DNA of 64,000 nucleotides, taken from assembly GCF_012934855.1 (NCBI RefSeq), contig NZ_CP051481.1, positions 620,001 to 684,000 of the forward strand, read 5' to 3'. Shown in pieces: positions 1 through 11,496 of this stretch (position 1 is its first letter; the number at the start of each line of letters is the position of its first letter). The notes under the pieces were generated by a model. The model searched no databases. It was not told the origin of the DNA and saw only the letters and a list, made by a program, of their open reading frames with translations. Position numbers and translations under genes: made by a program. Source of the DNA: Mycoplasma phocoenae. GTDB taxonomy: Bacteria; Bacillota_I; Bacilli_A; Mycoplasmatales; Metamycoplasmataceae.

Positions 1-1
1 C

Positions 2-775
2 ATTAACAGTTCTGAAAATATGAATCGTTACGTAAACGAGGCAAAAGAATTAGGAATTGAAATTGTCAGCCCATTGATTGAAATTAGTTCTGATCACTCA
101 GTAATTAAAGATGGTAAAATCTATTTACCACTAAACATGATCAAGGGACTGGGTAAGGTCGGTGTAAATAATATCATCACTGAAAGAAATGACAATGGGG
201 AATTTCAAAACTTGATTGAAACAATATTACGTTTAAGAGCAGCTAATATCGGTGAAGCGGCAATAAAAATTTTAATTAAAGCAAGTACATTTAGATCATA
301 TGGTAATCAAAAAACATTATTGAAAGCTCTCGAAAATGGTAGTAGATTAATGTTAGAAATTGAAAATGCATTCAACAATAAAGATAAAACAGTCGACTGA
401 AATGCTATTAATTACGAAGTGCCAATTGAAAAATTAGCTTATGATTATGAATTTGAATCAGCTAATGAGTACCAATACTTAGGTAATATATATAATTCTT
501 CATTAACTAAGCAATATGAAGGGGAAGTTAAACTAATAAATATTCATCCCGGTACTGAACATGTGATTGTCGTTTATTTAAATGAAGCAGTCGTAAAAAT
601 ATCAAAATTCAATAAGCCATTCACATCAGTGACGATATCAGATTCTTCAGCAACAATACGCTTAAATATTTGAAAAGATAGTGATATTAAAAACTCTGTA
701 GGTAAATTAATTAAAGCAACATTACTTAAAAAAACGGATGGTTATTTTATGATCAAGGATTGAAAGGAAATCTAG
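2..775 (+). CDS. dnaE: DNA polymerase III alpha subunit, C-terminal part (5' end outside window)
   Basis: This is the 3' end of the replicative polymerase gene; the frame is open from the first bases and ends at TAG 773-775, with TGA read as Trp at four places. The visible 257 residues begin in the region that in DnaE precedes the helix-hairpin-helix (YVNEAKELGIEIVSPLIE, then IKGLGKVGVNNI near residue 50). They continue through a helical stretch resembling the DnaE segment ending in LI.AS.F. The last ~100 residues look like the OB-fold/tail region. The gene sits 3 bp before the 5'-3' exonuclease gene, so the two are probably co-transcribed. The alternative, PolC, is less likely because the downstream part lacks the PolC-type C-terminus. 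The catalytic region is outside the window. Confidence 0.9.
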
Positions 776-778
776 AAA

Positions 779-1654
779 ATGAAAAAAAGAATTTTAATTA
801 TTGATGGGACATACTTAGTTTGTCGTTCTTATTTTGGTACGCTATATTCTTCTTTAAAGTTAGAGAACTCCAAGGGAGAAGCTACTAATGCTATAGTCGG
901 ATTCTTCAATACTTTTTTTAAATTATTAAGAGATTATAATCCTTACCAAGTATTCTTTTGCTTTGACTGTCAGGGTAAAACATTTCGTCACCAAATGTAC
1001 AGTGACTATAAAGCACAAAGAGATAAAGCACCAGAAGATTTTTATCACCAGTTTTTAGCAATTAAACAAGTTATAAAAGATTTAAATTTTTACAGTTTGG
1101 AAAATCCCGAATTTGAAGCCGATGACATAATCGCTAGTTTAGCCTTAAAAGCAAAAGAAAATCACGACGTATTAATTTATTCAGCAGATGGTGATTTAAA
1201 CCAGTTAATTGATGACAATATCACTTTATTAAAACCAAAAGTGAAACAAATAGTTGAAGTAACTAAAGAAAATTTTAAAGATTTTTTTGAAATAATGCCT
1301 GATCAAATTGTAGATTACAAAGCAATGATTGGAGATAGTAGCGATAACTTCAAGGGAATAAAAGGTATTGGTCCTAAAACTGCAACTAAATTATTATTAA
1401 AATATAAAACTCTTGACAATATTTTTCAAAATATTAATGATTTAGATGAAAAAACGAAAAATAAATTTATTTTATATAAGGATGATGTATTAAGAGATAA
1501 GATACTCTCACAATTGAGGTATGATGTCCCGATTGAATCCTTTGACATTTTAGACACTAAAATGAAAATTATTATTTCAGAACCAGCTTTTGAAATAATT
1601 GAAAAATATGAATTATGAAAAATTCTTAGCATTTTAAGAAAATTGGAATATTAA
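779..1654 (+). CDS. 5'-3' exonuclease (stand-alone PolA N-terminal domain type)
   Basis: This 291-residue FEN/PIN-like nuclease should remove RNA primers and flaps. In mycoplasmas the Pol I exonuclease domain commonly exists as a separate protein without the polymerase domain. Acidic metal-site residues are visible: D9 in the first strand, EADD at 113-116, SADGD at 135-139 and GDSSDN near 185-190. They are followed by a helix-hairpin-helix, KGIKGIGPKTA. The residue after E-L at position 280 is a TGA codon read as Trp, and the true stop is TAA at 1652-1654. That stop overlaps the next ATG by one base, which suggests translational coupling to coaE. No polymerase domain follows. Confidence 0.9.
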
Positions 1655-2205
1655 TGATCGCTATAATTGGCAAAAGCGGTGTCGGCAAAACAACCTTTTT
1701 AAAAAAATTAGAAAAACATGGTTTTAAAGTGCTAATCGCAGATGAATTTGTTAATGAATTGTACAAAAAGGGGAATTTAGGATACAAAAAAATTAAACAT
1801 ACGCTAGGTGAAAAATATGTGGATGAAAACGGCGTCAACAAAAAAGCACTTAAGGAAAGCATTAATTTAAATTTAGACTTTATAAACGAGGTTGAAGAGT
1901 TGATTTTCCCCATCATAGAAAACCATTTAAAAATAACAAATTATGACTTTGTTGAAATGTCAAATATATTTAGTAAAAATGCAAATTTTTTACCGTATTT
2001 TAGCAAAATAATTCAGATATCAATACCGGAAGAAAATCGTGTTAAAAATTTAAAAAAAAGAAATGTCAATAACTATGATAAAAACATAATTGATGCTTTA
2101 AATAAGGGATTTTTTACAAATGACATAGTAAATATCTCGTCAGAAAATGTTGAGGAAAAAATATTTTTCAAAATGTTTTTCAAAATAGTGTTCGGACTTC
2201 ATTAA
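1654..2205 (+). CDS. coaE: Dephospho-CoA kinase
   Basis: A 183-residue P-loop kinase that should phosphorylate dephospho-CoA at the 3'-hydroxyl, the last step of CoA synthesis. The Walker A motif GKSGVGKTT is at residues 6-14. The segment LIADEFVNELY at about 28-38 matches the family's acidic strand/helix after the P-loop. RVKNLKKRN near 131-139 fits the LID region with its basic cluster. The length is a little short for CoaE (about 195-205). The gene begins within the stop codon of the exonuclease gene. It ends 52 bp before the dnaB-like gene. Confidence 0.82.
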   Translation: MIAIIGKSGVGKTTFLKKLEKHGFKVLIADEFVNELYKKGNLGYKKIKHTLGEKYVDENGVNKKALKESINLNLDFINEVEELIFPIIENHLKITNYDFVEMSNIFSKNANFLPYFSKIIQISIPEENRVKNLKKRNVNNYDKNIIDALNKGFFTNDIVNISSENVEEKIFFKMFFKIVFGLH

Positions 2206-2257
2206 AATGTAAATATACAAATCAAAAATATTCGCAAATTAATGGATAGGAGCACGT

Positions 2258-3169
2258 ATGAAATACTCAAATTTTTATATCGAAAAAAACACTTTTATTG
2301 ATAATAAGGATTTAGAGGTTGTACGTGCTTTTTATATGCCGATTATTGGTAATTTAGCAGTAAGTTTTTACCATAGTTTACTTGATGAATTAAATTTTTC
2401 TGCTAACGCACGCGATATATTTATATTAAAAGACTTTGAAAAACTACTTTTCACAACAAATAAAGAACTAATTGAGGCTAAAAATAAACTGGAGGCAGTT
2501 GGTTTAATTAAATTTTTCGAATCAGACCTATTTAGAAATTCCATTATTACAATTTGTAAACCATTGAATTGCGAACAATACAAAAATTCAATTCTAGCTA
2601 AACAATTAATAAATAAAATTGGTGAAGAGCGCTATGAAAAATTAATTTATACTAGCGGAGTGTATGCTTTTGATAAATCTGAATATACAAATTCTTCAAA
2701 AAAAGTTACTTCTTTGTTTAAATACGAAAGCGACACGTTTGAAATGCCTAATAAAATTAATGAAAAAATTTCAAATACAATGACAATTCAAACTAAAGAA
2801 GACTGAATTAAAAATGCTCAACCAAGTGAATTTATTAAATATTTAACAAATTTAGAAGCAACGGCCACTCATTTACATATGATTCAAAAAATGAAAAAAA
2901 TGGGATTCGGTAATGGTCAGATAAATCAATTTATCAATTATTCAGTAGTTATAAATGGAAATATTGTTAGTGCATATATTGAAAAAATTGCAAATTCTTT
3001 TGCACAAAAGCAAATATTTTATTTCGAAGAAATTCAAAAAGAATTACAAGCTATTTCAGCTTATAAAGAAGCCCAAAAAAATAAACAAAATGATAAAGTT
3101 TACACAATGCAAAATGAAAGTTTCAATGAATTTTTAGAAAGATACGGTTTGGTAGGTTGAGATGAATAA
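2258..3169 (+). CDS. dnaB: DnaB/DnaD-type replication initiation protein (Gram-positive DnaB-like)
   Basis: A 303-residue protein read through TGA codons at 2804 and 3158. In Firmicutes the DnaB (not the helicase) and DnaD family helps load the replicative helicase at the origin. The N-terminal ~110 residues form the winged-helix-like part (VRAFYMPIIGNLAVSFYHSLLDEL). The C-terminal part carries a helical segment, MIQKMKKMGFGNGQINQFINY, followed by an asparagine/lysine-rich linker as in DnaD_2 domains. The start has a good ribosome site (AGGAG, 2247-2251). The gene overlaps the dnaI-like gene by 8 bases in another frame, which supports a coupled helicase-loading pair. Confidence 0.78.
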
Positions 3170-4049
3170 CAATAAACCACAATCAATCAACGAATTATTA
3201 AATTCCAATAACACAATTGAAAAATTGAAATTCAAAATTATCAATGAACCCCACGTTTGTCAATTAATAAAAAACTTGAATTTAAACGATCGTCAAATCG
3301 ACAAAAATTTGAATATTTTGCATCAATATTATGCATATGTTATTGAAAACAATAAAGAACCTGACTGAAAAATATATCTTGATCAATATGGGTTTTTATC
3401 AATTGATCACTCAAATGAAAAATGATTTGAATTAGCGAAAAAAAGAAACAATATTTGAATGACCAACATAACACAAATTGACTATGATTTTCAACGTTTT
3501 TTCGCTGGTGAATATTCATACTCAATGGTTATGAATAAAATTTACAAATCCTTTGCTAACTCAATGGAGCAATACGCAGGTGTTCAAAACGATATTGCTA
3601 AAATACAGAAAAAAAACGATTGCATAAACTTATATTTAATTGATGCTTCAATGAATTACTCATACGTAGTTTTCAAATATTTAGCATTTACATTAATAAA
3701 CAATAATAAGACAGTGGCAATATTAGATATTGATGACATATATAGAGAAGTATCCAGAAACTATGACTCCGGTTCTTCCATACTTAAGTTAATGGAGCAA
3801 GTTGATTACTTATTTATAATTAACATTGGTTTATCATCTAAACCCGAATGATTTATGCAACAATATTTAATAAAAATTTTAAACATAAGATATAGAAGAA
3901 ATAAACCAACATTTTTATCTTCTACAGAAGATATAAGAACTGGCAAGCATGAACAATTAATTTCTTCTAAATACAACTTAACTAAAAAATTTTTAAAATC
4001 TGAAATTATATTAGTAAATTTCATTGAATCAAATTTTAAAATTTATTAA
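3162..4049 (+). CDS. DnaI-like helicase-loader homologue with degenerate ATPase motifs
   Basis: A 295-residue protein (four TGA Trp codons) in the place where dnaI follows dnaB in Firmicutes. DnaI is normally an AAA+ ATPase that loads the replicative helicase. The overall layout fits: a helical N-terminal ~100 residues, then an alpha/beta region with strands INLYLIDAS, KTVAILDIDDIYREV, VDYLFIINIG and KPTFLSSTEDI. However, the Walker A position (about residues 160-168) reads IDASMNYSY and has no GxxGxGK[ST]. The Walker B position (about 220-223) reads INIG instead of LDDIG. If the assignment is right, it has lost ATP binding. An unrelated fold cannot be excluded from sequence alone, but the SxxxI strand and the neighbourhood favour a DnaI relic with a structural role. 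Confidence 0.62.
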
Positions 4050-4075
4050 AACTGTTTGAAAGCAGTTTTTTATTT
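4048..4075 (+). terminator. Rho-independent terminator after the dnaI-like gene
   Basis: AAAACTG (4048-4054) pairs with CAGTTTT (4063-4069) across an 8-base loop and is followed by a T-rich run. It overlaps the stop codon and closes the replication cluster. Confidence 0.75.
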
Positions 4076-4160
4076 TCCGTATTTTAAATTGTATATACAT
4101 TTATGTATTAAAATTTATATACACTATTAGTAGTAAATTAAGATTTTTTAAGGAGATAAT

Positions 4161-5165
<1,005 letters not shown>

Positions 5166-5168
5166 TTT

Positions 5169-5200
5169 AGTCGGTTTTACCGACTTTTATTTTTTTTTAT
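5169..5200 (+). terminator. Rho-independent terminator of gap
   Basis: AGTCGG (5169-5174) pairs with CCGACT (5180-5185) over a TTTTA loop and is followed by a long T run. Confidence 0.9.
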
Positions 5201-5213
5201 ATAAAATGAAATT

Positions 5214-6167
5214 ATGAAAACCCTTCTAAGCAACAATATAAATGATTTAACACATCGAGAAAACTACGGTTTTTTTGCTTGATTTGGCGGCTACAGTTCT
5301 TTCGACGAGTCGCGCTGATTATTTATTACATTGTTTGTAGTATTTTTTTTACTATTATTTAGTTTTATTTTATTTAGAAAACCAATAGTTAAAAAGTATC
5401 AATTGTGTGAAAAAATTTTATATATGAATAAAGCGACTTTTTGAAAAGTTTCAGGATTTATCGCATTGATGTTTGTTTTATTTAGATGCTTGTTTCTATT
5501 TATGACGGATTGGCCAGCTAAATGGGAATCAATACCATTACATTTTTGCAGATTATGTATTATTGCAATTTCAGTATTAATGTTACTTAATAAGTTACAT
5601 CTAATAAAATATGTATTTTTCTTTTGTTTATTAGGCGGCACATTAGCTGTTTTGTTCTGTGATTTAAACAACAATCCAATATTTCAAAATCAAAACCAAG
5701 GCTACCCTATACACTACGGTTGAGACTCATATATTTTTTGAGATTACGTTTTAGCGCATTTCTATGTTTTTGCAGGATCAATAATTCCTTTTATATTGAC
5801 TCAAGAAAAAATATCAAAAAAAGATTTTTTGAAAATACAAGCGATATTTACGTCTATGATAATATTTTTCTTTATTTTAAATTATTTAACAACGTTTTTA
5901 CCAAATAAAAAATGATGGGCAAACTGATTTTATTTAGGAATTTCAGAAGTTAACACGTTGCAAGACATATTCCCGCCGTTAACAAAATGGCCAATAACAT
6001 TCATTACTGGTTCAGTAATATCACTTATAGGTTTTATTCCATTCATATTAATGTATTGATTAGTTTCAATGTTTGGCGTAGAAAAAAATGATAATAACAA
6101 ATATGTGTTTAAAATTTACCGCGAAAATTCATTTACTTATTTTAAACAATCAAAATTTTTAAATTAG
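5214..6167 (+). CDS. YwaF/TMEM164-like multi-pass membrane protein
   Basis: A 317-residue membrane protein assembled through seven TGA Trp codons, so it would be missed under the standard code. About six to seven hydrophobic helices are visible, for example LFITLFVVFFLLLFSFILF near 36-54, a helix near 80-95, IAISVLMLLNKL and VFFFCLLGGTLAVLF. It carries the hallmarks of the YwaF family: a histidine in IPLHFCRL at the start of a helix and DYVLAHFYVFAG in a later helix. The biochemical role of bacterial members is unknown; the eukaryotic relative TMEM164 is an acyltransferase, so lipid chemistry is possible. Hairpins flank the gene on both sides, so it is probably transcribed alone. No signal peptide is seen. 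Confidence 0.6.
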
Positions 6168-6168
6168 T

Positions 6169-6198
6169 CTAACTCTTTGAGTTAGCTTCTTTTTTTAT
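6169..6198 (+). terminator. Rho-independent terminator of the YwaF-like gene
   Basis: CTAACTC (6169-6175) and GAGTTAG (6179-6185) form a tight hairpin followed by CTTCTTTTTTT. Confidence 0.85.
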
Positions 6199-6237
6199 TT
6201 AAGTTGTTGTGGTAAAATGTAATAAATTAGGAGAGTT

Positions 6238-8331
6238 ATGTCGGAAAAATCATATAAAGCATTATATCGTCAATATCGCCCTTCGTTATTTAGTGAAGTG
6301 AAAGGCCAAGACCATATCATTAAAACTTTAGAAAATATTATTGTTAATCAAAAAATATCACATGCATATTTATTCAGCGGACCGAGAGGTACTGGTAAAA
6401 CATCAGTAGCTAAAATTTTTGCTAACGTATTGAACTGTGAACACAAAATTGATTTTGATCCTTGTTTTGATTGCATTAATAAAGGAGAAAGAAATCTGGA
6501 CATTTGGGAAATCGATGCAGCATCAAACACTGGAATTGATGATATAAGAAATTTAAAAGAAAATATCAAACACTTACCTACTGGGTCTAAGTATAAAATA
6601 TACATAATTGATGAAGTTCATATGTTGTCCAAGGCAGCTTGAAATGCCTTGTTAAAAACAATTGAAGAGCCGCCTAAACACGTAATATTCATTTTAGCAA
6701 CTACTGATCCACAAAAAATTCCCGTAACTGTCTTGAGTCGTGTTCAAAGATTCAATTTCAAAAGAATAACACCCAATATCATTCAACAGCAATTAGAGTA
6801 TGTCTATAGTGAAGAGGGTATTGATTTTGAAACAAAAGCTTTGGAATTGATAGCTATTTTGAGTAACGGTGCAATGCGTGATGCTTTGAGTATGGCTGAT
6901 CAAATATCTATATATGCAGCTAATAGAAAAGTTCAAAAAGTAGATGTTGAAAAAATGTTTGGATTAGTTTCTAACACATCTTTAATTAAATTAATCAATT
7001 TAGTCAAAGAAAAAGACATTAATGAAATTTTGAATAAAATTCATGAATTAATTGAAAATGGTGCAGATATAGAAAAAATGGTTTTATCATGTATTAATAT
7101 ATTAACCGATTATTTAGTTTATAAAAAAACTAAAAACACTGCACTTCTTAATAACACTGACATAGACGAATTAAGTAAACTAAAAGTTAATACCATAATT
7201 GCATACGAGTATTTAGATTTATTTATTTCGATTCTAAAAGATTTACGTTATTCAGATATACCACAACAAACATTGGAGTTGGGTTTATTAAAATTAGTTT
7301 CAACGAAAGATGATTCTGATATTGATGAAAATTGTAGTTTGGAAAACCAACAAGAGAGTGGACTAGTAAAAACTGTTACAGAACAACCTAAATCGGAATT
7401 ACACATGGACGTTACTGAAACAAAAGATACTTCTTTATTTACTGGAGAATTTACAACGAATCAAAATACTGATGATGTTAATGAATTAATTAATCAAAGA
7501 ACTGAAGCGGATAGAAATAAATTAAACGAAATGTTTGATGATGATGACATATTTAATACATACATCGGTAACGCAAATAAAGCAAATGAAAATATTATCG
7601 ATACAAAGCCAAAATCTAATCATCCATTACTTGATGATATAAAAGTCAATGAATTAATTGAAAACACTAGGGAATTTTCAATACATCAAAATGATATCAC
7701 TAGCGAATTCAGCGTAGTGGAAGGTGATATTTTAAATCAGGATGATCAATATGATCCATTCGCTATTGATGTACATCAAACTGAAATAACAGTGGCTGAA
7801 GATATATTCAGCGATGAACATATAGAAAAAATTAATGAAATTAAACAACAAAATTTAGAAATAAGCGATATATTGAATTTATTCTTAAATGCACTCAAAT
7901 CTAAAAAAACAAATAATAAAAATTATCAAACTGAATATCAAGCAATTATCAGTGCAATAAAAGATAATATTACTGATAAACAAAATCAAAAATTTATTAA
8001 ATTATTTCACAATATCAAAATGATAATAAATACTGAAAGTTTTATAGTGTTCTCCACATCATTTGAAGAGACGTTACAAATTTTTAACGAATTTAAACAA
8101 ACAGCTGAATTCAGACAATTCATTAAAAAATACTTTGGTAGAGATATTTGTATATTTGTTATTCTTGCCGAAAAAATTAAAGCAGCTAGAGAATATTGAA
8201 AACAAAATGAAGCTGAAGTATCAAATATGAAAATTGTTCCCGTAACATGTAAATACACAACCACTGAAAAAGAAGAACAATTACACAAAGATAACTTGGA
8301 AATCTTTGGTGATTTATACAAAATAAATTAA
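6238..8331 (+). CDS. dnaX: DNA polymerase III subunit gamma/tau (clamp loader ATPase)
   Basis: A 697-residue protein whose N-terminal AAA+ module loads the sliding clamp. Walker A GPRGTGKT is at 48-55, Walker B DEVHML at about 125-130, and the SRV sensor/arginine-finger motif is at 167-169. The zinc knuckle appears incomplete: C63, C71 and C74 are present, but the place of the usual fourth cysteine holds lysine. Residues ~360-560 are an acidic, low-complexity linker rich in D, E, N and T. The C-terminal ~130 residues form a compact helical domain that probably contacts the polymerase. It starts the dnaX-ybaB-recR-tmk-holB-rsmI run, a conserved Firmicutes-like cluster that links clamp loading with recombination. 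Confidence 0.95.
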
Positions 8332-8349
8332 ATAAATTAGGAGAAAATC

Positions 8350-8643
8350 ATGAATATAAACGAAATGTTAAAACAAGCTAAAAAAATGCAATCACAAATG
8401 GAATTAAAAGAAAAAGAATTACAAAAAAAGGAATTTGTAATTGAAAAATTAGGAATCACATTAACTCTTACAGGAGATAGAAAATTAAAATCAGTTAAAA
8501 TAAATGAAAATTTAATTGATCCAGAAGATCCAGAAACATTGGAAGATTTAATTATTGTTGCGTTTAATGAAGCAATGGATAAAATTAATATGGAATTTGA
8601 TGAATTAACAAATTCAATACCAACAGGTTCATTACCATTTTAA
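8350..8643 (+). CDS. YbaB/EbfC-family nucleoid-associated protein
   Basis: A small 97-residue DNA-binding protein of the YbaB type, expected to act as a dimer. The amphipathic N-terminal helix (MLKQAKKMQSQMELKEKELQ) and the C-terminal FNEAMDKINMEFDELT with a glycine-containing tail are typical. Its place between dnaX and recR is the family's usual context. AGGAG lies just upstream of the start. The stop overlaps the recR start by one base (TAATG). Confidence 0.9.
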   Translation: MNINEMLKQAKKMQSQMELKEKELQKKEFVIEKLGITLTLTGDRKLKSVKINENLIDPEDPETLEDLIIVAFNEAMDKINMEFDELTNSIPTGSLPF

Positions 8644-9230
8644 TGAACTCGGATAAAAAATATGAAGAATTGCAAAGTAAACTAAGTGCAATTCCAGGCA
8701 TATCAAAAAGAGGCGCTGAGAAAATTATTAATTATTTTGTTGAATACGGTAAGACATACACCGACAGTTTAATTAATTCAATAAATGATTTTCAAAACAC
8801 TCACACAAAATGTATCCTTTGCAATAATCACGAACAAACATCGATTTGTTCAATTTGTGAAAAAAGAAAAAACTCAAAAAAATTAATGTTGGTTGTTGAA
8901 GCTTCTGACATTAAAAAATTTGAAACATTAGAAATTTATAATGGTAAATATTTTGTATTAGGTTATTTATTAGATGGAAACAAAAAAAATAAATATTCAG
9001 ATGACTTAATACAAAAGCTAAAAACATCAATAAATCAAGTAAAAGAAATTACTATTGGTTGACCATTATCGATACAAGGACAATACACACTCAACTATAT
9101 CAAATCATTGATAAGTGACAAAAATACTCAATTATTCCAATTGATGACTGGAGTACCTGTTAATGCCACTATAGATTATGTTGATCCAATAACATTAAAA
9201 GAATCATTAGAAAATAAAAAAGAAATCTAG
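8643..9230 (+). CDS. recR: Recombination protein RecR
   Basis: A 195-residue RecR, which acts with RecO/RecF in loading RecA at gaps. The N-terminal helix-hairpin-helix (AIPGISKRGAEKI) is followed by a four-cysteine zinc site, CILC..CSIC, and then a Toprim-like domain (MLVVEASDI...). A TGA at 9060 is read as Trp. The late conserved EGEaT segment reads QGQYT here, so the Toprim part is somewhat divergent. GVPV near the C-terminus matches the family. It is translationally coupled to ybaB. Confidence 0.9.
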
Positions 9231-9237
9231 GGGAATT

Positions 9238-9882
9238 ATGACTAATTGTAACAAGGCTAAATTTATAACATTCGAAGGAATGGATGGTAGTGGAAAAACT
9301 ACAATTGTAAAAATGTTGGAAGAATACATCGAGAAGAATATGGATAAATCTGCCTTTATGTTTACAAGAGAACCCGGGGGACGCAAAAGTAAAGAAGCTG
9401 AAAAAATAAGAGCAATAATTTTGGATTCTGAGAATAAACTAAGTTCAATGGTTGAGGCACTATTATTCGTTGCGAGTCGAAGAATAAATCTTGAAGAAAA
9501 CATTTGACCAGCATTGAATGCAAATAAAATCGTTATTAGTGATCGTTATTACCATTCATCGCTTATTTATCAAGGAGTTTTAGGTGGCGTTGGTATTGGA
9601 AAAGTAAGAGATTTAAATATGATGGTAACCGAAAATACCAAACCTGATTTGGTAATATTTTTCGATCTAAAACCTGAGATATCATTAGAAAGAATTTCAA
9701 AAAATAGAGCGTCATTCGATCGTATGGAATCAACTGATATATCTTATTACCAAAAGTTACACAACGGTTACAATAACCTTATAAGTTATGAACCGGAAAA
9801 ATTTGTCGTAGTTGATGCTTCCAAAACTATAAATGAAGTGTTCGAGGATGTGTTGACAATTTTCAAAAATAAGGTGTTTTAA
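9238..9882 (+). CDS. tmk: Thymidylate kinase
   Basis: A 214-residue kinase converting dTMP to dTDP. The P-loop GMDGSGKTT is at 14-22, TREPGG at about 42-47 is the substrate/arginine motif, and SDRYYHSSLIYQG at about 101-113 is the DRY-type signature. A TGA Trp codon lies at 9505. The start is preceded by AGGGGA. It follows recR by 7 bp and overlaps holB by one base, as in many Firmicutes. Confidence 0.95.
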
Positions 9883-10778
9883 TGAATTATAAAAATATAA
9901 AAATATATACATTAATTGATAATGCAATAAAAAGTAAAAAATACTTACAAAGTGTTTTATTTATTGCTCACCCCAATGTTGAAATTGATAGTTATATTTT
10001 ATACTTTGTTAACAAAACTCAATCAAGTAATTTTAATTCCATTGATGAATTAAAATTTCAATCAAATGTTATGATAATTGGAAATGAAACAACTATTCAC
10101 AAAAACGATATTATAGAAGCAATAAATGAATCATTTAGTTCTATGAATCCCGATGAACGTAAATTTATAATAATAAAAAATATTGAGAATTCTAGTGCTC
10201 AATCGTTGAATGCATTACTGAAATTTACTGAAAATTTAAATAAAAATGTTTTTTTAGTTTTATCAACTAATAAACGACATAGCATTTTAAACACAATCAA
10301 ATCACGATCAACGGTCATTGAAATAATGCAAAAAAACAATGAAAATTTGCCGAAAGAAAAACTGACAAAAAAAACAGAGTTTTTAGATTTTTACTCATTA
10401 ATTACTGATGACATGAACGTTTTTAAAACTCTTTATTCAGCCAAAATTGAAGCTTTTTTTGTCGAATTAATGCATTATTTAAATAAATGTGAATTTGTTT
10501 CAATAATAAATTTAATATCCAAAGATTTAAAAGCTGACAATTTCAAAGTTATTATGTTGTTTTTAAATGTTTTATCTACTGAATTGATAAAAGAGCAAAA
10601 CGATGTTATAAGTAAAATGTTTGAATTTAATAAAAATGTTTTTCAACAAAAGATTAATTACATGTTAATGAATGAAATTGTCAATAAATATTCAATAAAC
10701 TTTGACAATAAATCTTTAAATTTTTCAATACAAAAAGCAGCATTCGTAATGGAACTCAAGGAGGTTTTAAATGGGTAA
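9882..10778 (+). CDS. holB: DNA polymerase III delta' subunit
   Basis: A 298-residue clamp-loader subunit homologous to DnaX but without a functional ATP site. The tell-tale segment is FIIIKNIENSSAQSLNALLK at about 106-125, the DnaX-like Walker B to sensor stretch in which delta' loses the DE. It is followed by FLVLSTNKRHSILNTIKSRS, the conserved sensor/SRC-type motif. The position after tmk and before rsmI supports the assignment. It overlaps the preceding gene by one base and the following gene by eight. Confidence 0.85.
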   Translation: MNYKNIKIYTLIDNAIKSKKYLQSVLFIAHPNVEIDSYILYFVNKTQSSNFNSIDELKFQSNVMIIGNETTIHKNDIIEAINESFSSMNPDERKFIIIKNIENSSAQSLNALLKFTENLNKNVFLVLSTNKRHSILNTIKSRSTVIEIMQKNNENLPKEKLTKKTEFLDFYSLITDDMNVFKTLYSAKIEAFFVELMHYLNKCEFVSIINLISKDLKADNFKVIMLFLNVLSTELIKEQNDVISKMFEFNKNVFQQKINYMLMNEIVNKYSINFDNKSLNFSIQKAAFVMELKEVLNG

Positions 10779-11466
10779 ATTATATATTGTAGGTACTCCA
10801 ATTGGCAATTTAAAGGATATCACATACAGAGCAGTGGAAACTCTGCAAAACGTAGATATAATTTTATGTGAAGATACAAGAACATCACAAAAATTATTGA
10901 ATCATTATGACATTCATAAAATTACATATGCTTACCATAATTTCAACGAAAAACAATCTTCAAAAGAAATTGTAAGATTAATTGCAGAAGAAGATAAAAA
11001 CATTGCGTTAATTTCAGACGCCGGCATGCCTGTTATTAGCGATCCTGGTTTTACTTTGATTAATGAATGTAATAATCATAACATTGATATCGACATAATA
11101 AGTGGCCCAACAGCCTTAATACATGCTGTAATCAAAGCCAATTTTGGGGCCACCTTTTCGTTTTTAGGATTTTTAAAAGATAAAAGTATTCAAAGACAAA
11201 ACGAACTAAAAAAACTGGGATATGGTGTTTATGTGGCTTATGTTAGTCCTCATAAATTGATAAGTACATTAGAGGATTTTGGCACTGTATTCAATGACGA
11301 TGTAGAGTTGTTTTTAATTAAAGAAATGACAAAAAAATTCGAAACCGAGTATCGCGGTTCGTACAAAAATATTATTGATCAACTAGATGGTAATGTTAAA
11401 GGAGAATTTGTTTTAGTGTTCAATATAAAAAAAATAAAAAAAGAAAAAATAAATAAATATAAATAA
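10771..11466 (+). CDS. rsmI: 16S rRNA (cytidine-1402-2'-O)-methyltransferase
   Basis: A 231-residue SAM-dependent methyltransferase that modifies C1402 in the decoding centre. The N-terminal GTPIGNLKDIT, CEDTRTSQKLLNHY at about 31-44 and SDAGMPVISDPG at about 86-97 are the tetrapyrrole-methylase-fold signatures of RsmI. The length is slightly short compared with typical ~280-residue members, lacking part of the C-terminal tail. A strong AAGGAGG site lies inside the end of holB. It is the last protein gene before tRNA-His. Confidence 0.93.
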   Translation: MGKLYIVGTPIGNLKDITYRAVETLQNVDIILCEDTRTSQKLLNHYDIHKITYAYHNFNEKQSSKEIVRLIAEEDKNIALISDAGMPVISDPGFTLINECNNHNIDIDIISGPTALIHAVIKANFGATFSFLGFLKDKSIQRQNELKKLGYGVYVAYVSPHKLISTLEDFGTVFNDDVELFLIKEMTKKFETEYRGSYKNIIDQLDGNVKGEFVLVFNIKKIKKEKINKYK

Positions 11467-11496
11467 CATTTGTGTGTTATAATGTATAACACTTAT

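Noticed and set aside
4085-4130. Possible promoter with GTATATAC palindromes ahead of gap
   Set aside because: Several TATA-like strings fit poorly with a TTGTAT at 4089; spacing to any -10 is 20 or more, so no box was called.
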